Translations under genes and position numbers: made by a program
Shown here: piece by piece, positions 35,718-45,830 of the stretch
How the letters are laid out: each line of letters begins with the position of its first letter
Numbering within the stretch: the stretch's first letter is position 1
The notes under the pieces: generated by a model
The model's input: only the letters and a program-made list of their open reading frames with translations
What the model was told of the DNA's origin: nothing
The model's database searches: none
From: Earliella scabrosa
Lineage: Eukaryota; Basidiomycota; Agaricomycetes; Polyporales; Polyporaceae
Direction of reading: 5' to 3'
Length of the DNA stretch: 64,000 nt
NCBI GenBank assembly: GCA_022605405.1
Contig: JABYQQ010000026.1
Coordinates: 553,979 to 617,978 of the forward strand

Positions 35718-35837
35718 ATGTCGGCCGTCGTGTTCACCACCCCCATCTCCGCCGGGCAACCCGCGAAGCCCAAGCCTTCTGGCGCTCAAAACATCATCCG
35801 CACGAACGCTGGCGCAGTCGCCCCCGTGTTCTTCTGA
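35718..35837 (+). CDS. PVFF small protein 3 (39 aa), unknown function
   Basis: ATG at 35718 in a good context (CACCATGTC), TGA at 35835-35837. The 39-residue product begins MSAVVFTTPISAGQPAKPKP and ends NIIRTNAGAVAPVFF. The C-terminal pattern I-R-T-x-A-x(4)-P-V-F-F-stop is shared with the small genes at 25.1 and 29.0 kb. It has no cysteine, no secretion signal and no CaaX box, so it is not a standard basidiomycete pheromone precursor. Of the three it has the clearest promoter and leader. Confidence 0.68.
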   Translation: MSAVVFTTPISAGQPAKPKPSGAQNIIRTNAGAVAPVFF

Positions 35838-38049
35838 GCGTGCCCCTGCGCCTCCACCATCCATGACTCCAGTCACCATTCCGGCACAAACCGCGTCCGT
35901 CATTCCCCCCGCGCGTCGAAGGGCGCCACCCCGGCGCATCCCCGCCAACCACCATTCATTCGCTCTTCCCCGTGGGGAAGACTCGCCTGCACCTGTCACC
36001 CTACCCTACCCACCCTATCCAAGCCCCTCCGGCCCATACGTCGTGCGGTGCACCCGCCGTAATAGTTCCATGAGGGCGACTGGACCAACTAATTGGCCGA
36101 GCGCGTGGCACCCCCTGTGCAGCCCGCGCGAGAGCATCTACGGGGACTATGCTCCAGGATCCTCAGATTATGTTTTTATTGTACTACTTATGGCTCTTGT
36201 CCTAGTCCGTCGCAGCGTCGACCACTCACTGCTGTATTTATCCGGCCGCCAGGGCGACGCGTCTGCTACCTTTACTGTATCCCCGCTGTACCTTCCTAGT
36301 CTTGTACCACATTGCCGCATACTTCGGTAGACCTTACCTGTACGCCTTGTAATCTTCCTCATCCGAGCTGTCGTGCGCACTCGTGCGTCTCTGCGGGTGC
36401 CACGAATATCAATAGTGCCATTCTCCAACCTTGCGGTTGCGCAATCAACGAGGGTTATGCCTGACATAGAGAAGCGTACAGAATCAGAACATCAGCGGCC
36501 GAGGCTCGCACCACACCGGCGGAAAGAATCCCGATGATCGACAATCAACGTCGAGCGGGGAGGAGCTGTCAGCCCAAAGCACGGACTGAGAACCCAGAAC
36601 CACTGCGGTTCCATACATGGATCCCTCCACCAGTACTACTATTCCGGTAGAAGCACACCCCGGAGGGTTCCGTGTTTCGAAGTACCACCGCTGTGGCCCC
36701 TTGTGCTTCGCCCGGCGACGGAAACGTTATATGTCGGTCGGTCGGCGAGTCGCCGCTGGAGCGCATGTACGGTGGTCTCGCGACGTGCGCCGGGAAGATA
36801 GATTGTGACACGGCACAGCCTTTTGTCCCGCACGAACGCTCGCTGGGCGTGACCGGCATTTCTGAGGTTGGCGACGACGACAGGTCTTCCCGGCGACGTA
36901 GAGGCGGCATGCAACTGTGTGAGACGTGCCACGTTGGTCATAGTATTGAGCCGGTCGTGCCACGTCGGATTCCGCGCGCGCCGCTAGTGAGGAGTGGATG
37001 TCAGCATGGCGCGCGGAAAGACACCGTTCAAGCTTGCGTACACGTAGGAAGGCTCTCAAGTGGCACTGCATTACGGCAGAATCGCAGTTACTCACTGGTT
37101 GCAACGTCTGAGCGGGGGGCTCGCATGTGCACATGACGCAGGAGTGGTAGTGGCATGGCAATCAGCGGAAATTAGAGTTCGCTGAACGAGTGGTGATAGC
37201 GGATGCATTGAAATCTTCCGGTAATTCCCTTGCAAGCGTTCTCAGCTGACACGATTAGGAAGTCCTGGGCCGTACCGATTCCTCAACCCGTATGAGTATC
37301 GAACATCACCCCATGGTGAGTCGCGACGGCAGCGCTTGTGCTTGTGAACGCTGGAATGCTGCCACTGGGCACAGGATGATGATCCGCGGGAGGACAATCT
37401 TTTGCAGTGATACTAAAGAGGCGGGCGGACTCTGTAGGGCCGGTATAAGAGCGAGATACGCATGCTGCTTGAAGCTTGAATGATCGAGAGTGGGAGAGTT
37501 CCGCAGTAGTACCGCCATAACGACGGGAAGAGTCGCTCCCAATGTGACGACATTCAACTATGAGAAGAGTGACTATCTCGTGATTCGTGGCCTAGGGAAA
37601 GCGTAACCACGATCCGAGGCAAGGCGTCCGGCTACCGATCATTAGACCAGCTTTGCCCGCCCGTTTGCTGTGGGACGAGAACCTGTGGACAAAATGAGCG
37701 TTGACCGTACGCACAGGACCGGTTCTGGGGGGCGCACTAGTGCTAGAGACATTCCGTACCTTTACTAAGACCTGAATAGGGTCATCTCTCTCCACTGAAG
37801 CAATTGTGGACGCGGCTAGCGCTGTAACAATGTAGTCACCATGAGTAGGAAGACGTACTTAGGCCTTAGGCCTTAGGCATCATGTATGCTGGTATCAGAC
37901 GAGTGAAACCCTGCGCACCGAGGAAGTTCTACCCTATATCCTCTGCCACGATAGCCGTTGGTGATTGGCCGCCGCGTTACGTCGAGGTTGGTGTTCACAA
38001 AGCTGAAAGGCAACTTAACTTTAGCGCACGTGGAAGCCACGCGCGTAGC
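35838..38049. other. intergenic, no gene supported
   Basis: Just downstream of PVFF gene 3, a plus-strand frame (35863-36330) is rich in Pro/Arg (IPPARRRAPPRRIPANHHSF). It faintly resembles a frame in the same position behind PVFF gene 1 (LRPARRRPEIPASAIF) but may be compositional. The remainder, including 36.6-37.2 kb, has overlapping frames without domains. AGGCCTTAGGCCTTAGGC near 37863 is a trivial short tandem. Confidence 0.3.
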
Positions 38050-39041
38050 AAGACCACGTGCTGGTGACCGGCCCTGAAGCTTGGAGATCGCGCGTACTCC
38101 AGCGCGTTCGCTTCAAGTCTGCAATGGACTCCTTCGCACCTGTCTTGCTGAGCTACGCATCGCCATGCTATAGACGCTGCGGAGAGGTACCCAGAGTGGC
38201 CGGTGAGTACCAATTTGAGGAGTTTGTGCTGGGATTCGGATTCGTATTGGCGCAAACTCAAGAGCGTGTTAGACACGCATGCTGATGTTGCCCCACGGAG
38301 ATGGATACGCGCTGCAGTGGTGAGTCCGTACCGTATCGGATCCTCAAGCAAATCTCGTATTTACCATCGCGATGCTGCGTGATAGTAGCGGGGTAGCGGT
38401 GGACGCATAAGACGCTCGTGGCGGAACTTGCGAAAGATCCAGGGCGAAGCAGTCTTGTCGCGAAGAGCCGGGTGCTCTCTACCTCCTGCGTGAGTACATA
38501 TTTCTGTCGATGTCGACCTCCCCCTCATGATGCGCGCTAGCAGAGCGACCCTGCGTGGCATAACATAGCTTGCCTCTAGCACGTCCCACGTGCCAGTGTG
38601 CTGACGGGACGGGCTCTGTGAGGGGTCCTGCCCTGATGCCGCTGAAGATGCAAATTAAATACTCCAGGACCACCAGTGTGTAATCGGAGCTTCGCGCCGG
38701 ACGGGTACGTCGAGAGTTGTCTTGATGTGCCGCCGGTAGCTAGACCTGTATGCACGCATACATGATGTCGGTTCAGCCAATACAACTGTATCATGCACGA
38801 GATGACCTTCCCAGCGCAGTCCTGACATCGTACACTATCTTCCAGGTACGTCGTAATATATAGACCCCCTTGCCAGCCTTGGACGCAGTATCCCTCGCCT
38901 CTCAACGCCATTGAACTTCCCCCCGCTGGCTCGAGGACGGACGGCAAATCCCCTCGGTCTCCCGATCGATCATTCCGTACTCGCGATTTCGCGCCTGTGC
39001 GGCTGGCAGGACCTGTCTTGCTGTTCGGCTGGCGAGGCTGA

Positions 39042-39086
39042 CCGCGGTTGACCATCCTCACGTGGCTCTCCCAGGCTGCATATAAT
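39042..39086 (+). promoter_or_regulatory. conserved promoter module of gene B
   Basis: CCGCGGTTGAC (39042-39052), six bases, CACGTG (39059-39064), 13 bases, GCATATAAT (39078-39086), ATG at 39105. Same order and first spacing as before copies A and C. Confidence 0.6.
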
Positions 39087-39104
39087 CCCGCTCGCAAACC
39101 CCCA

Positions 39105-40349
39105 ATGGACTCTTGCCTTCTCCCGCCATCCGTCCCCGACGCGAGACAGCGAAGAGGTAACCTAGCGTGGTTGGTGCGTACTCGTCGTGTGCCCTTCTCT
39201 ACTAGCCTCGCTCACCGACCCTCGCGACAGTTCTGCATGTGGCTGCCGACCTCGCACAACATGCAGCACGCTTGCACGACCACAAGCATCGAGTACGTAG
39301 CATCATGTGTCCGACACACCTCTCCTACTGAGCGGGTACCTTGGTCGACAGCGAGTAGAGCCGGATGTCACCGACCAGTAGGACGACCTCGTTAGCCGCA
39401 AGTCATCGACGGCGACTAGGTCTGTTGGTGTATGCGGTGTCTCTCATGTGAGTCAGCCTCATCGCGCTCTCCTTCACATTCTTAGCTCCGCAACAGCGAT
39501 CCCCTCCAACGCAGTATTCCCGGTCTGCGTTGACCCACCCCGTTCCTCCGACCCGCCCTTCTCCTCATCCATCCAACCCATCCACAAGCCCGCCGCACCC
39601 ACCTTCCCCAAGACCGCCTATCCCTCCTTACCAACCACTCCGATCCGGCGCGACTTCCTCCGACTACCCCCTCTTCCAGCCCGCCCGCCATATTCCCCTT
39701 CCGTCGACCTGCCGTCCACCTCCCCCCACCTCACATCCGCACTCTCCCCTTCAACCTCAAATCCGCCCCCTCCCCCTCTTCCTCAAGCCCGCCCATCCCC
39801 CTCCTTCAGCCCGCCCATCCCCTTTCCCTCGAAGCCGCCTTTGACGTCGTGTAAGTGAGTGAGAGGTCAGTTGAGCTCTCGCATCTCTGCTATCAATTTG
39901 CGTGTTGACTTTGCGTAAAGCCAGAAAACCCTACAATGCCCCGTCCGATACCACAAATAGGAAGATAGAAAGCAAATGAACAGTCAGTCATCCATTGTTT
40001 CTCTCGCTGCTCCTGCTGACTGTGCGACCCAGTAAGAATCCCATACGACATCTTCGACGGGGCGCTCACTCTGGTGCCCGGTTGGCCCAGACTGACACTT
40101 CGGAGAAGAGTCAAATATCACCGGGACCAATGGTCGGGTAGCCCAGACGGGCTTTGCGTATCGCGAGCTCGGCCACTACTCGATCATGGGTCCTGCGGGA
40201 AGGTCTCCACATGGACGCCATCCGATATCTGCAAATTAAGTAACCCAGGACATCCCGCGCGCACGCCTCTTCTGGCGACTTCGACGAACGGCATCGGAGT
40301 GTTCGCACTTTGTGACGATTTCGATCGCCCAGCGTTGAGTTGTCTATAG
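39105..40349 (+). pseudogene. unrecognised multi-exon gene, family copy B (probably frameshifted)
   Basis: Exon 1 (MDSCLLPPSVPDARQRR) and its GTAACC donor are kept. Exon 2 starts SLTDPRDS but has lost four bases relative to copy A (GTGAGTTCT against GTTCT), which shifts the MWLPTSHNMQHACTTT segment out of frame. The proline-rich exon and the last exon (IPYDIFDGALTLVPGWPRL) remain open, and the latter ends LSCL and TAG at 40347-40349. The frameshift lies early, so the copy is likely inactive unless an alternative acceptor is used. Confidence 0.5.
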
Positions 40350-40404
40350 ATGTACGCGCGCGTGTGCGCGACGCGGTTCGGTCAATATACTGTGTCGTGC
40401 GCTA

Positions 40405-41121
40405 TTGGGATGTGTGCGACTCGACTCGCGCCTTGGACAACCGCCAATGGAGGTGCCATAGAACTCAGCATACGACGGCGTACTAGTCCATGCATGTGTC
40501 GACGTTGAACTTGTGGCGGGTTGAAGGGAGACGGGTTGACTATCACTAAGAAACTCATTCGTGTGATAGAAAGGAGGGACAAACCTCATGACCATATCGG
40601 GGGGCGAACATCGAACATAGAGCGTGAGAACGAGCGCCTCTCACGTCCTGACCACAGCCACGAACCGTGCGCAGTGCGCCACAGTGCAACTTGAGCTCGG
40701 AGTCAACGCGATCCGAGTGATCTCCGAGTGATAACCACTCAGTTGCCAGTCGCGATAAGCTACTAACCGAAACTCATAGCACACTGTGGTATGCATGACG
40801 CAACTCATCATGATCCGATTCATTTACTTACTAGTTGACGACAGACCCTTTACATAGATCACTGTCATCGCAACGATCATGAGCACAACCGCGCCAGGGA
40901 ACGACCATTGGGGAGCCGTTGGCACACACGATGAAGTAAATGCTATAAGGATCCTGGGCGACGTTCAGAAGATCTCTCTGCACATCAAGAGTTTGCCTAC
41001 ACCCACTCATCCCAGGCGAGCCACCATTGAGTCCTGCAGCGTGTAGATGCCGCGATACTGATGAGTCATCCGACAGCAGGTCGCAGCAGGCATATCTTGA
41101 CACAGTGAGCCACGCCAATCG
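40405..41121. other. intergenic, no gene supported
   Basis: About 700 bases between copy B and the F-box gene. It holds short frames only, and presumably the F-box promoter. Confidence 0.35.
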
Positions 41122-41160
41122 ATGTATCAGCCTAGGAAAGTCCGATACCAACCAAGTTCG

Positions 41161-42783
41161 ATGAATCAGCTCCGCAATCTCTCGAGCGTCCTCTCCGAGG
41201 CGTCTTCGGCCGTGCGAGGTTTGCTGAACGCTGCGACATCCATTAACAGCCTGCCACCCGAATTGCTAGCACGCATTTTCACTGAATACGCCACAAAAGT
41301 GATCCGCCATGGGCCATGCACCTTCCATCCGTTCAGGATGCCATCGGCACGGGCAGCCGTCCGTCTCTCAGAGGTCTGCAAGCACTGGCGCGACGTCGCG
41401 CTATCCACTGCAAGGCTTTGGTCCGGTATCATCTGTGGCGGCCGCGATCAAACTCCCTTCAACCGTTACCTACACCTCTCGCGGAGCAGTGCGCTTCGAG
41501 TCATTGTCAACGGCGACGTAGAGACCGTCGGAGAGCTCTTCCGAGACCAGCCTTCGCGCGTACGGCATCTCCTTCTGCTTGACATCTCCGATAATTGGGC
41601 TAGACGTCGCGATCCCCGCGACTTGCTCTCGGTCGTGGCTCCCGATCTGCTTTCTTGCACACTCGACATCCGGATGTGGCCGAGGGGCGGACTACCGGAG
41701 TATTCGTACTCCTTGTTCGCCGGGAATGCTAGGGACCTCTGCGAACTTGTCATCCACAACACGACAGTCATCCCAATGGATGACTTCCCAAGCCTCACAC
41801 ACCTCATGCTCACCGAAATCGTCGGCATCCCGTCCCTCCCACTTCTCCTAGCCCTACTCAGTCGGTGTCCAAGGTTAGAAGAGGTCTGCTTCCAGTCGAA
41901 GCGAGAAACTGCGCAGCTCCCATCAACTCCGCCACAACCCGTCGCTCTTCCACATCTGCGCAGGATCTCACTTTACATCCACCACTCGCTCTGGCTCATC
42001 TCTCACATCATCGTTCCCCCGTCGTGTCTCGTCCGACTGGACGAAGTCTCGCTGAACGACACGCTCACCCTCTCAGAGTCACCCCTCTGCCAGCAGCTCG
42101 ATAGCTCGCGGCTCACGCGCCTCGCCATCTACTCCAAGTCCACCAGCCCGCTCATTCAGGGCTGGATGAACGAGTTCTGCGTCGAGCTCGCGGACGCCGC
42201 CTGCACGTCCGGCCTCTTCCTCTCCATCGCCGCCCCGTCCTCGTCCGCGCGGGACCGCATCAGCGCTGCGCTCGCATCCGCGTTCGGTGCAAACCCGCTC
42301 TTTGCGCATGTCGCAGTGCTCTGGGCCGTCCGCCAGCAGACGTCGTTCGTCCTCACCACCTCCGTCCTCCGCACGCTTCCGGCACTCACGACGCTCGGCA
42401 TCGTCTTTGACGACCGCGTGCGCGTCCCGGACCTTGCAGACGTCCTGGCCGCGCCCGACGACCCATCTCTGCTCGTCTGTCCAGATTTGGCTACGCTGTG
42501 CGTGCAGAATTGCAAGACGGTCGAGGGCGGGCTGGAGAGCGTGCAGCGCATCGTCGAGACGCGAGCGCAGAGGGGGAGCAGGGTGCGCCGTTTGGCGATC
42601 GAGTGCCCCAACACGCTCCGTGCGCGGGCCCTCGTCTTGCGTGATTTTGTGGACGACATGGTTGTGCACGCGCGGTTCGATGGCGAGGCGCGTCTGCCGG
42701 CGAGGTGGAGGGAGGAGGCAGAGAGCGTGGATAGTGGCGTGTGGCCGGACTGGGCCTACTTTGTGAATGAGAGCCGGCCCTGA
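41161..42783 (+). CDS. F-box domain protein, intronless
   Basis: One open frame of about 540 codons ending at the TGA at 42781-42783. The N-terminal helix (VLSEASSAVRGLLNAATSIN) precedes a clear F-box: SLPPELLARIFTEYA, AAVRLSEVCKHWRDVAL, STARLWSGI. Leucine-rich, irregular repeats follow (LTHLMLTEIVGIPSLPLLLALL; LPHLRRISLYIH), ending SGVWPDWAYFVNE. Typical SCF substrate adaptors of Agaricomycetes look like this. An in-frame ATG 39 bases earlier (41122) is a possible alternative start; I prefer 41161 because it aligns with the equivalent helix in the gene at 45.8 kb. Confidence 0.82.
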   Translation: MNQLRNLSSVLSEASSAVRGLLNAATSINSLPPELLARIFTEYATKVIRHGPCTFHPFRMPSARAAVRLSEVCKHWRDVALSTARLWSGIICGGRDQTPFNRYLHLSRSSALRVIVNGDVETVGELFRDQPSRVRHLLLLDISDNWARRRDPRDLLSVVAPDLLSCTLDIRMWPRGGLPEYSYSLFAGNARDLCELVIHNTTVIPMDDFPSLTHLMLTEIVGIPSLPLLLALLSRCPRLEEVCFQSKRETAQLPSTPPQPVALPHLRRISLYIHHSLWLISHIIVPPSCLVRLDEVSLNDTLTLSESPLCQQLDSSRLTRLAIYSKSTSPLIQGWMNEFCVELADAACTSGLFLSIAAPSSSARDRISAALASAFGANPLFAHVAVLWAVRQQTSFVLTTSVLRTLPALTTLGIVFDDRVRVPDLADVLAAPDDPSLLVCPDLATLCVQNCKTVEGGLESVQRIVETRAQRGSRVRRLAIECPNTLRARALVLRDFVDDMVVHARFDGEARLPARWREEAESVDSGVWPDWAYFVNESRP

Positions 42784-43379
42784 TGTTGCAGTGGAAGGCT
42801 TCGTTGAGCTCATGTCCGTTAGGTGAGCTATCTCGTTACGATGTCACTATGGGATCGAACATTCCTGACTATCGTTGCGCAAACACCAGGATGATCTTGT
42901 TTGAACAGGGCCTGTGTGTCTTGATTAACCTCATTTGCGCTGTACTCACTTAGAACAGATATCGGTATCACTTTCTACTCCGCATATTGGGACATTCGTG
43001 ACTACAAGGGCCAGGTGTACTGTCACGTACGTGTATTATACATATCACTCACCTTTCTGGCCACAAGCAGGAACATGACCGGCAGGAAGCCCGATTGGAG
43101 TTATCCCACGTTGGTGAGTGGACTACGGCGATGAGTGTGTATAGAGGTGAATGATTCGATTGTGCTGACACTGCTGTTGCTAAACCTACCAGTCCTTATA
43201 TTGTGGCTCATATATACGGACAACGCAACATGACAGGAACATGGTGTGATTATGCGCATCGTGCGTACAATCTTAGGATCGCGTAGCCTCACTCGTATAG
43301 CACTCCCAGCTGAGGTAGGAGAGCTCGTCCTGAATCGCTCGACTTCTTGTCATCCTCACTGCGGCCGTGCCGCGCCCGA
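42784..43379. other. intergenic, no gene supported
   Basis: About 600 bases with no convincing frame, between the F-box gene and repeat copy C. Confidence 0.35.
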
Positions 43380-43488
43380 AGAGGCCCGTCGTGGATCGGG
43401 GCATGACGTCAGGCAACGCTGGGATACTGTCGATCCTGGGCCCAAGTTCGGCTCGCGAGTCCTCTCTCTCTTCGGCTGGCGAGGCTGA

Positions 43489-43533
43489 CCGCGGTTGACA
43501 CTCTCCACGTGGTCGAGAGAGACCTGCATATAA
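43489..43533 (+). promoter_or_regulatory. conserved promoter module of gene C
   Basis: CCGCGGTTGAC (43489-43499), six bases, CACGTG (43506-43511), 14 bases, GCATATAA (43526-43533), ATG at 43561. It is retained although the coding part downstream is decayed. Confidence 0.6.
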
Positions 43534-43560
43534 GCCCGCTCGCGCTGGTCTTGCACCTCA

Positions 43561-44872
43561 ATGGACTCTTCCTCTCTCCCGCCGTCTTTCCCCGACGCGA
43601 GACAGCGCAGAGGTAACCCAGCATGGTCGGTGAGTATTCCTCGTATGCTCTTCTCTATCCTCTCACCATCCCCCGCCATAGTGAGCACTGCATGCGGCTG
43701 CCGACCTCGCACAACATGCAGGGCGCCTGCACGACCACAAGCAATGAGTACGTAGCATGTGCTTTGAACACAGCTCTTACGTACAGAATGCCTGGGTCGA
43801 CAGTGAGTAGGACCCGGTGTCACCGAGTTGCAAGACGACCTCGTCAGCCGCAGGTCATCGACGGCGAACAGGTCTGATGGTGTACATGGTTTCTCTCATG
43901 TGAGTCAGCCCCTTTGTGCTTTCTCTTTACATGCTTAGTTCGACTGTAGCGATCCTCTCCAACGTAGTATCCCCCGTCTGCGTTGACCACCCCCACTTCC
44001 CTCCCCACCCCCTTCCCGCCCGTCACTCACCTGAAGCCCGCCGCACCCACCTCCCTCAAGACCGCCTATCCCTCCTTACCAGCCATTCCGCCCCGGCGCG
44101 ACTTCCTCCGACTTCTCCCTCCTCCTCCAGCCCGCCCGCCATCTTCCTCTCTCATCAACCCGTCCATCTCCTCCTTCCTCAAGCCCGAACTCTCCGCCTC
44201 CTCAAATCCGCCCTCCTCCCCTCACGCCTCCCTCCTCATGTCCGCACTCTCCCCCTCCTCATGTCCGCCCAGTCCCCTCCTTCATCCCGCCGATCCCCCT
44301 TCCTTCAAAGCCGCCTTCGACGTCGTGTCATTGGAGAAAAGGTGAGCTCAGCTCTCGTATCCATGTTGTCACCCCGTGTGTTGAATGGGCGTGCAGCCAG
44401 AAACCCACCAACGCCCATTCCGACAGCGTAAACTGAAAACAGAATACAACAACATATAAGGTCAGTAGTAGTGACACTGCTCCTAGGTCGTAGCCTCCTA
44501 TTCATGTCGCCTACACCCACAGCCAGAAAACTCTACAATGCCCCGTCCGAATCGCAGATAGAAAACCAGAAAACAAATAAACAGTCTGTCATCCACTCTT
44601 TTCCTCTCGCTGCTCCTGCTGACTCTGCGACTCAGTAAGCACCTCATCGACATCTTCGACGGGGCGCTCGCTCTGGTGCCCGGTTGGCCCAGAATGACGC
44701 TTTGGAGAAGAGTCGAATATCACCGGGACCAGTGGTTGGGTAGACGAGATGGGCTTTGCGTATCGCGAGCACGTCTACTGCTCCACCAAGGGCCCTGCGG
44801 GAAGGTCTCCACACGGACACCATCCGATATCTGCAAATGAAGTAACCCAGGACATCCCGGCGCTCGCAAGTC
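43561..44872 (+). pseudogene. unrecognised multi-exon gene, family copy C (decayed)
   Basis: Exon 1 reads MDSSSLPPSFPDARQRR with the same GTAACC donor. The next block (CMRLPTSHNMQGACTTT) is in a different phase, and the predicted acceptor region has changed. The C-rich exon encodes LKTAYPSLPAIPPRRDFLR and later SFKAAFDVV. The last exon, from about 44645, reads DIFDGALALVPGWPRM and VEYHRDQWLGRRDG and meets a TGA at SDICK. One base is missing at the exon start relative to copy A. I treat it as a pseudogene. Confidence 0.45.
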
Positions 44873-45256
44873 TCTTCCGACAACCTCAATGAACGGCATC
44901 GGCGGCCGTCGCAGTGTTGATACTCTGTGATGAAGTCGATCGCCCAGCGTTGAGTTGTCTGTAGATGTACGCACGCGTGTGCGCGACGCGGTTCGGTCAA
45001 TATACTGTGTCGTGCGCTAGTATCATTATCTGCGTGATTGTCGGCGAGCAGTGTACTTACAGCGACCGCAACATGGCTTTGGATTAGTTTGCTTCGCAGA
45101 CTGCACGTCCATTAGTCAGAAAGTCTGCATCTTCCTCGCCGCATCTTCCAGTTGCCCCCTTCCCCCGCCCGCCGCCGCCCGGGCCGCCCCTTCTCCCCGG
45201 CAGTTTCAGACGCCGGACGCGCTCCCGCCGTTTCCTGATTTGTCTTCCTCCCGCCG

Positions 45257-45519
45257 TCACGTAAGTACTCGCATGAGTATGTCTTTAAGACGTAGTGGTT
45301 CCTGTCCATCTCCATCCCATATGCTGTACACAACCAGCATGTATGATACGCCCTCATCATTCCGTATGGCGATTCTCGGCATGCGTCTGTCGTCCACCAC
45401 GTGAAGTTTAAAGTTGTGCACATCGATGAACTCGATCACTGGACTGTCTCATCGATACTACCAGCACCCCACGTACCCTCATACTCCAGCATCCAACGTC
45501 GCGGTACGTGCTCTTCCAT
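45257..45519 (-). CDS. small hypothetical protein (about 75 aa, two exons)
   Basis: The ATG at 45519 opens MEEHVPRRWMLEYE; a 38-base GTACGT..GTCCAG intron follows, then VIEFIDVHNFKLHVVDD, RRMPRIAIRNDEGVSY and MLVVYSIWDGDGQEPLRL, ending at a TGA at 45257. The composition (alternating hydrophobics, acidic turns) looks like a small beta-rich fold. The opposite strand is open too, so this rests on composition and splice signals alone. I do not recognise the family. Confidence 0.4.
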
Positions 45520-45830
45520 GATGTCAAACTAAGTAGAGTGCTCACACCCCGGAAGATCCAGAGCGATCATACTGCCAGTAATGTCAGAGGCACACGACAC
45601 CAACCTTAGCGATGGACATCTAAACCTACCGGAGCTCGTTGAGCTTCTCGCACATCGGGCCCAGACTGGAGAAGAGTCACCAACATATTCAACGTTGAGG
45701 TGCGGCTATGAATGCGCCTTATAGAGGCCCCGCATACTTACTCACGTTGATCAATTGATCTCTCAGTACGGAGGACGTAAGTGCCCATCGTATGCCGTGC
45801 TATGCCCGTCCTGAACGAGGCTCGAATTAG

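Larger units (their letters stand above)
38050..40404 (+). repeat. repeat copy B: second arm of the 2.4 kb inverted duplication
   Basis: Opposite orientation to copy A at 20.1-22.5 kb. The gene part (39000-40350) matches A nearly base for base in long runs, including the C-rich tract and the last exon; the outer part (38050-38680) is related but diverged, with stop codons where A is open. Homology to copy C continues to the sequence TGTGTCGTGCGCTA at 40404, also present at 45021. Confidence 0.7.
43380..45021 (+). repeat. repeat copy C (shorter, more diverged)
   Basis: Same order of blocks as copy B (promoter, exon 1, MRLPTSHNMQ block, C-rich tract, last exon, terminal GCGACGCGGTTCGGTCAATATACTG), but without the outer 1 kb that A and B share. 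It also has an extra stretch at about 44400-44520, where a variant of the CAGCCAGAAAAC block appears twice. The C-rich tract (43990-44330) is the most diverged part. Confidence 0.65.

Noticed and set aside
25146..35837. PVFF genes as mating-type pheromone precursors
   Set aside because: Size fits, but there is no cysteine and no CaaX box at the end, no Glu-Arg processing pair, and no STE3-like receptor in the window.
42079..42813. A 244-codon minus-strand frame opposite the F-box gene
   Set aside because: Charged, Arg/Glu/His-rich antisense shadow of an intact F-box frame.
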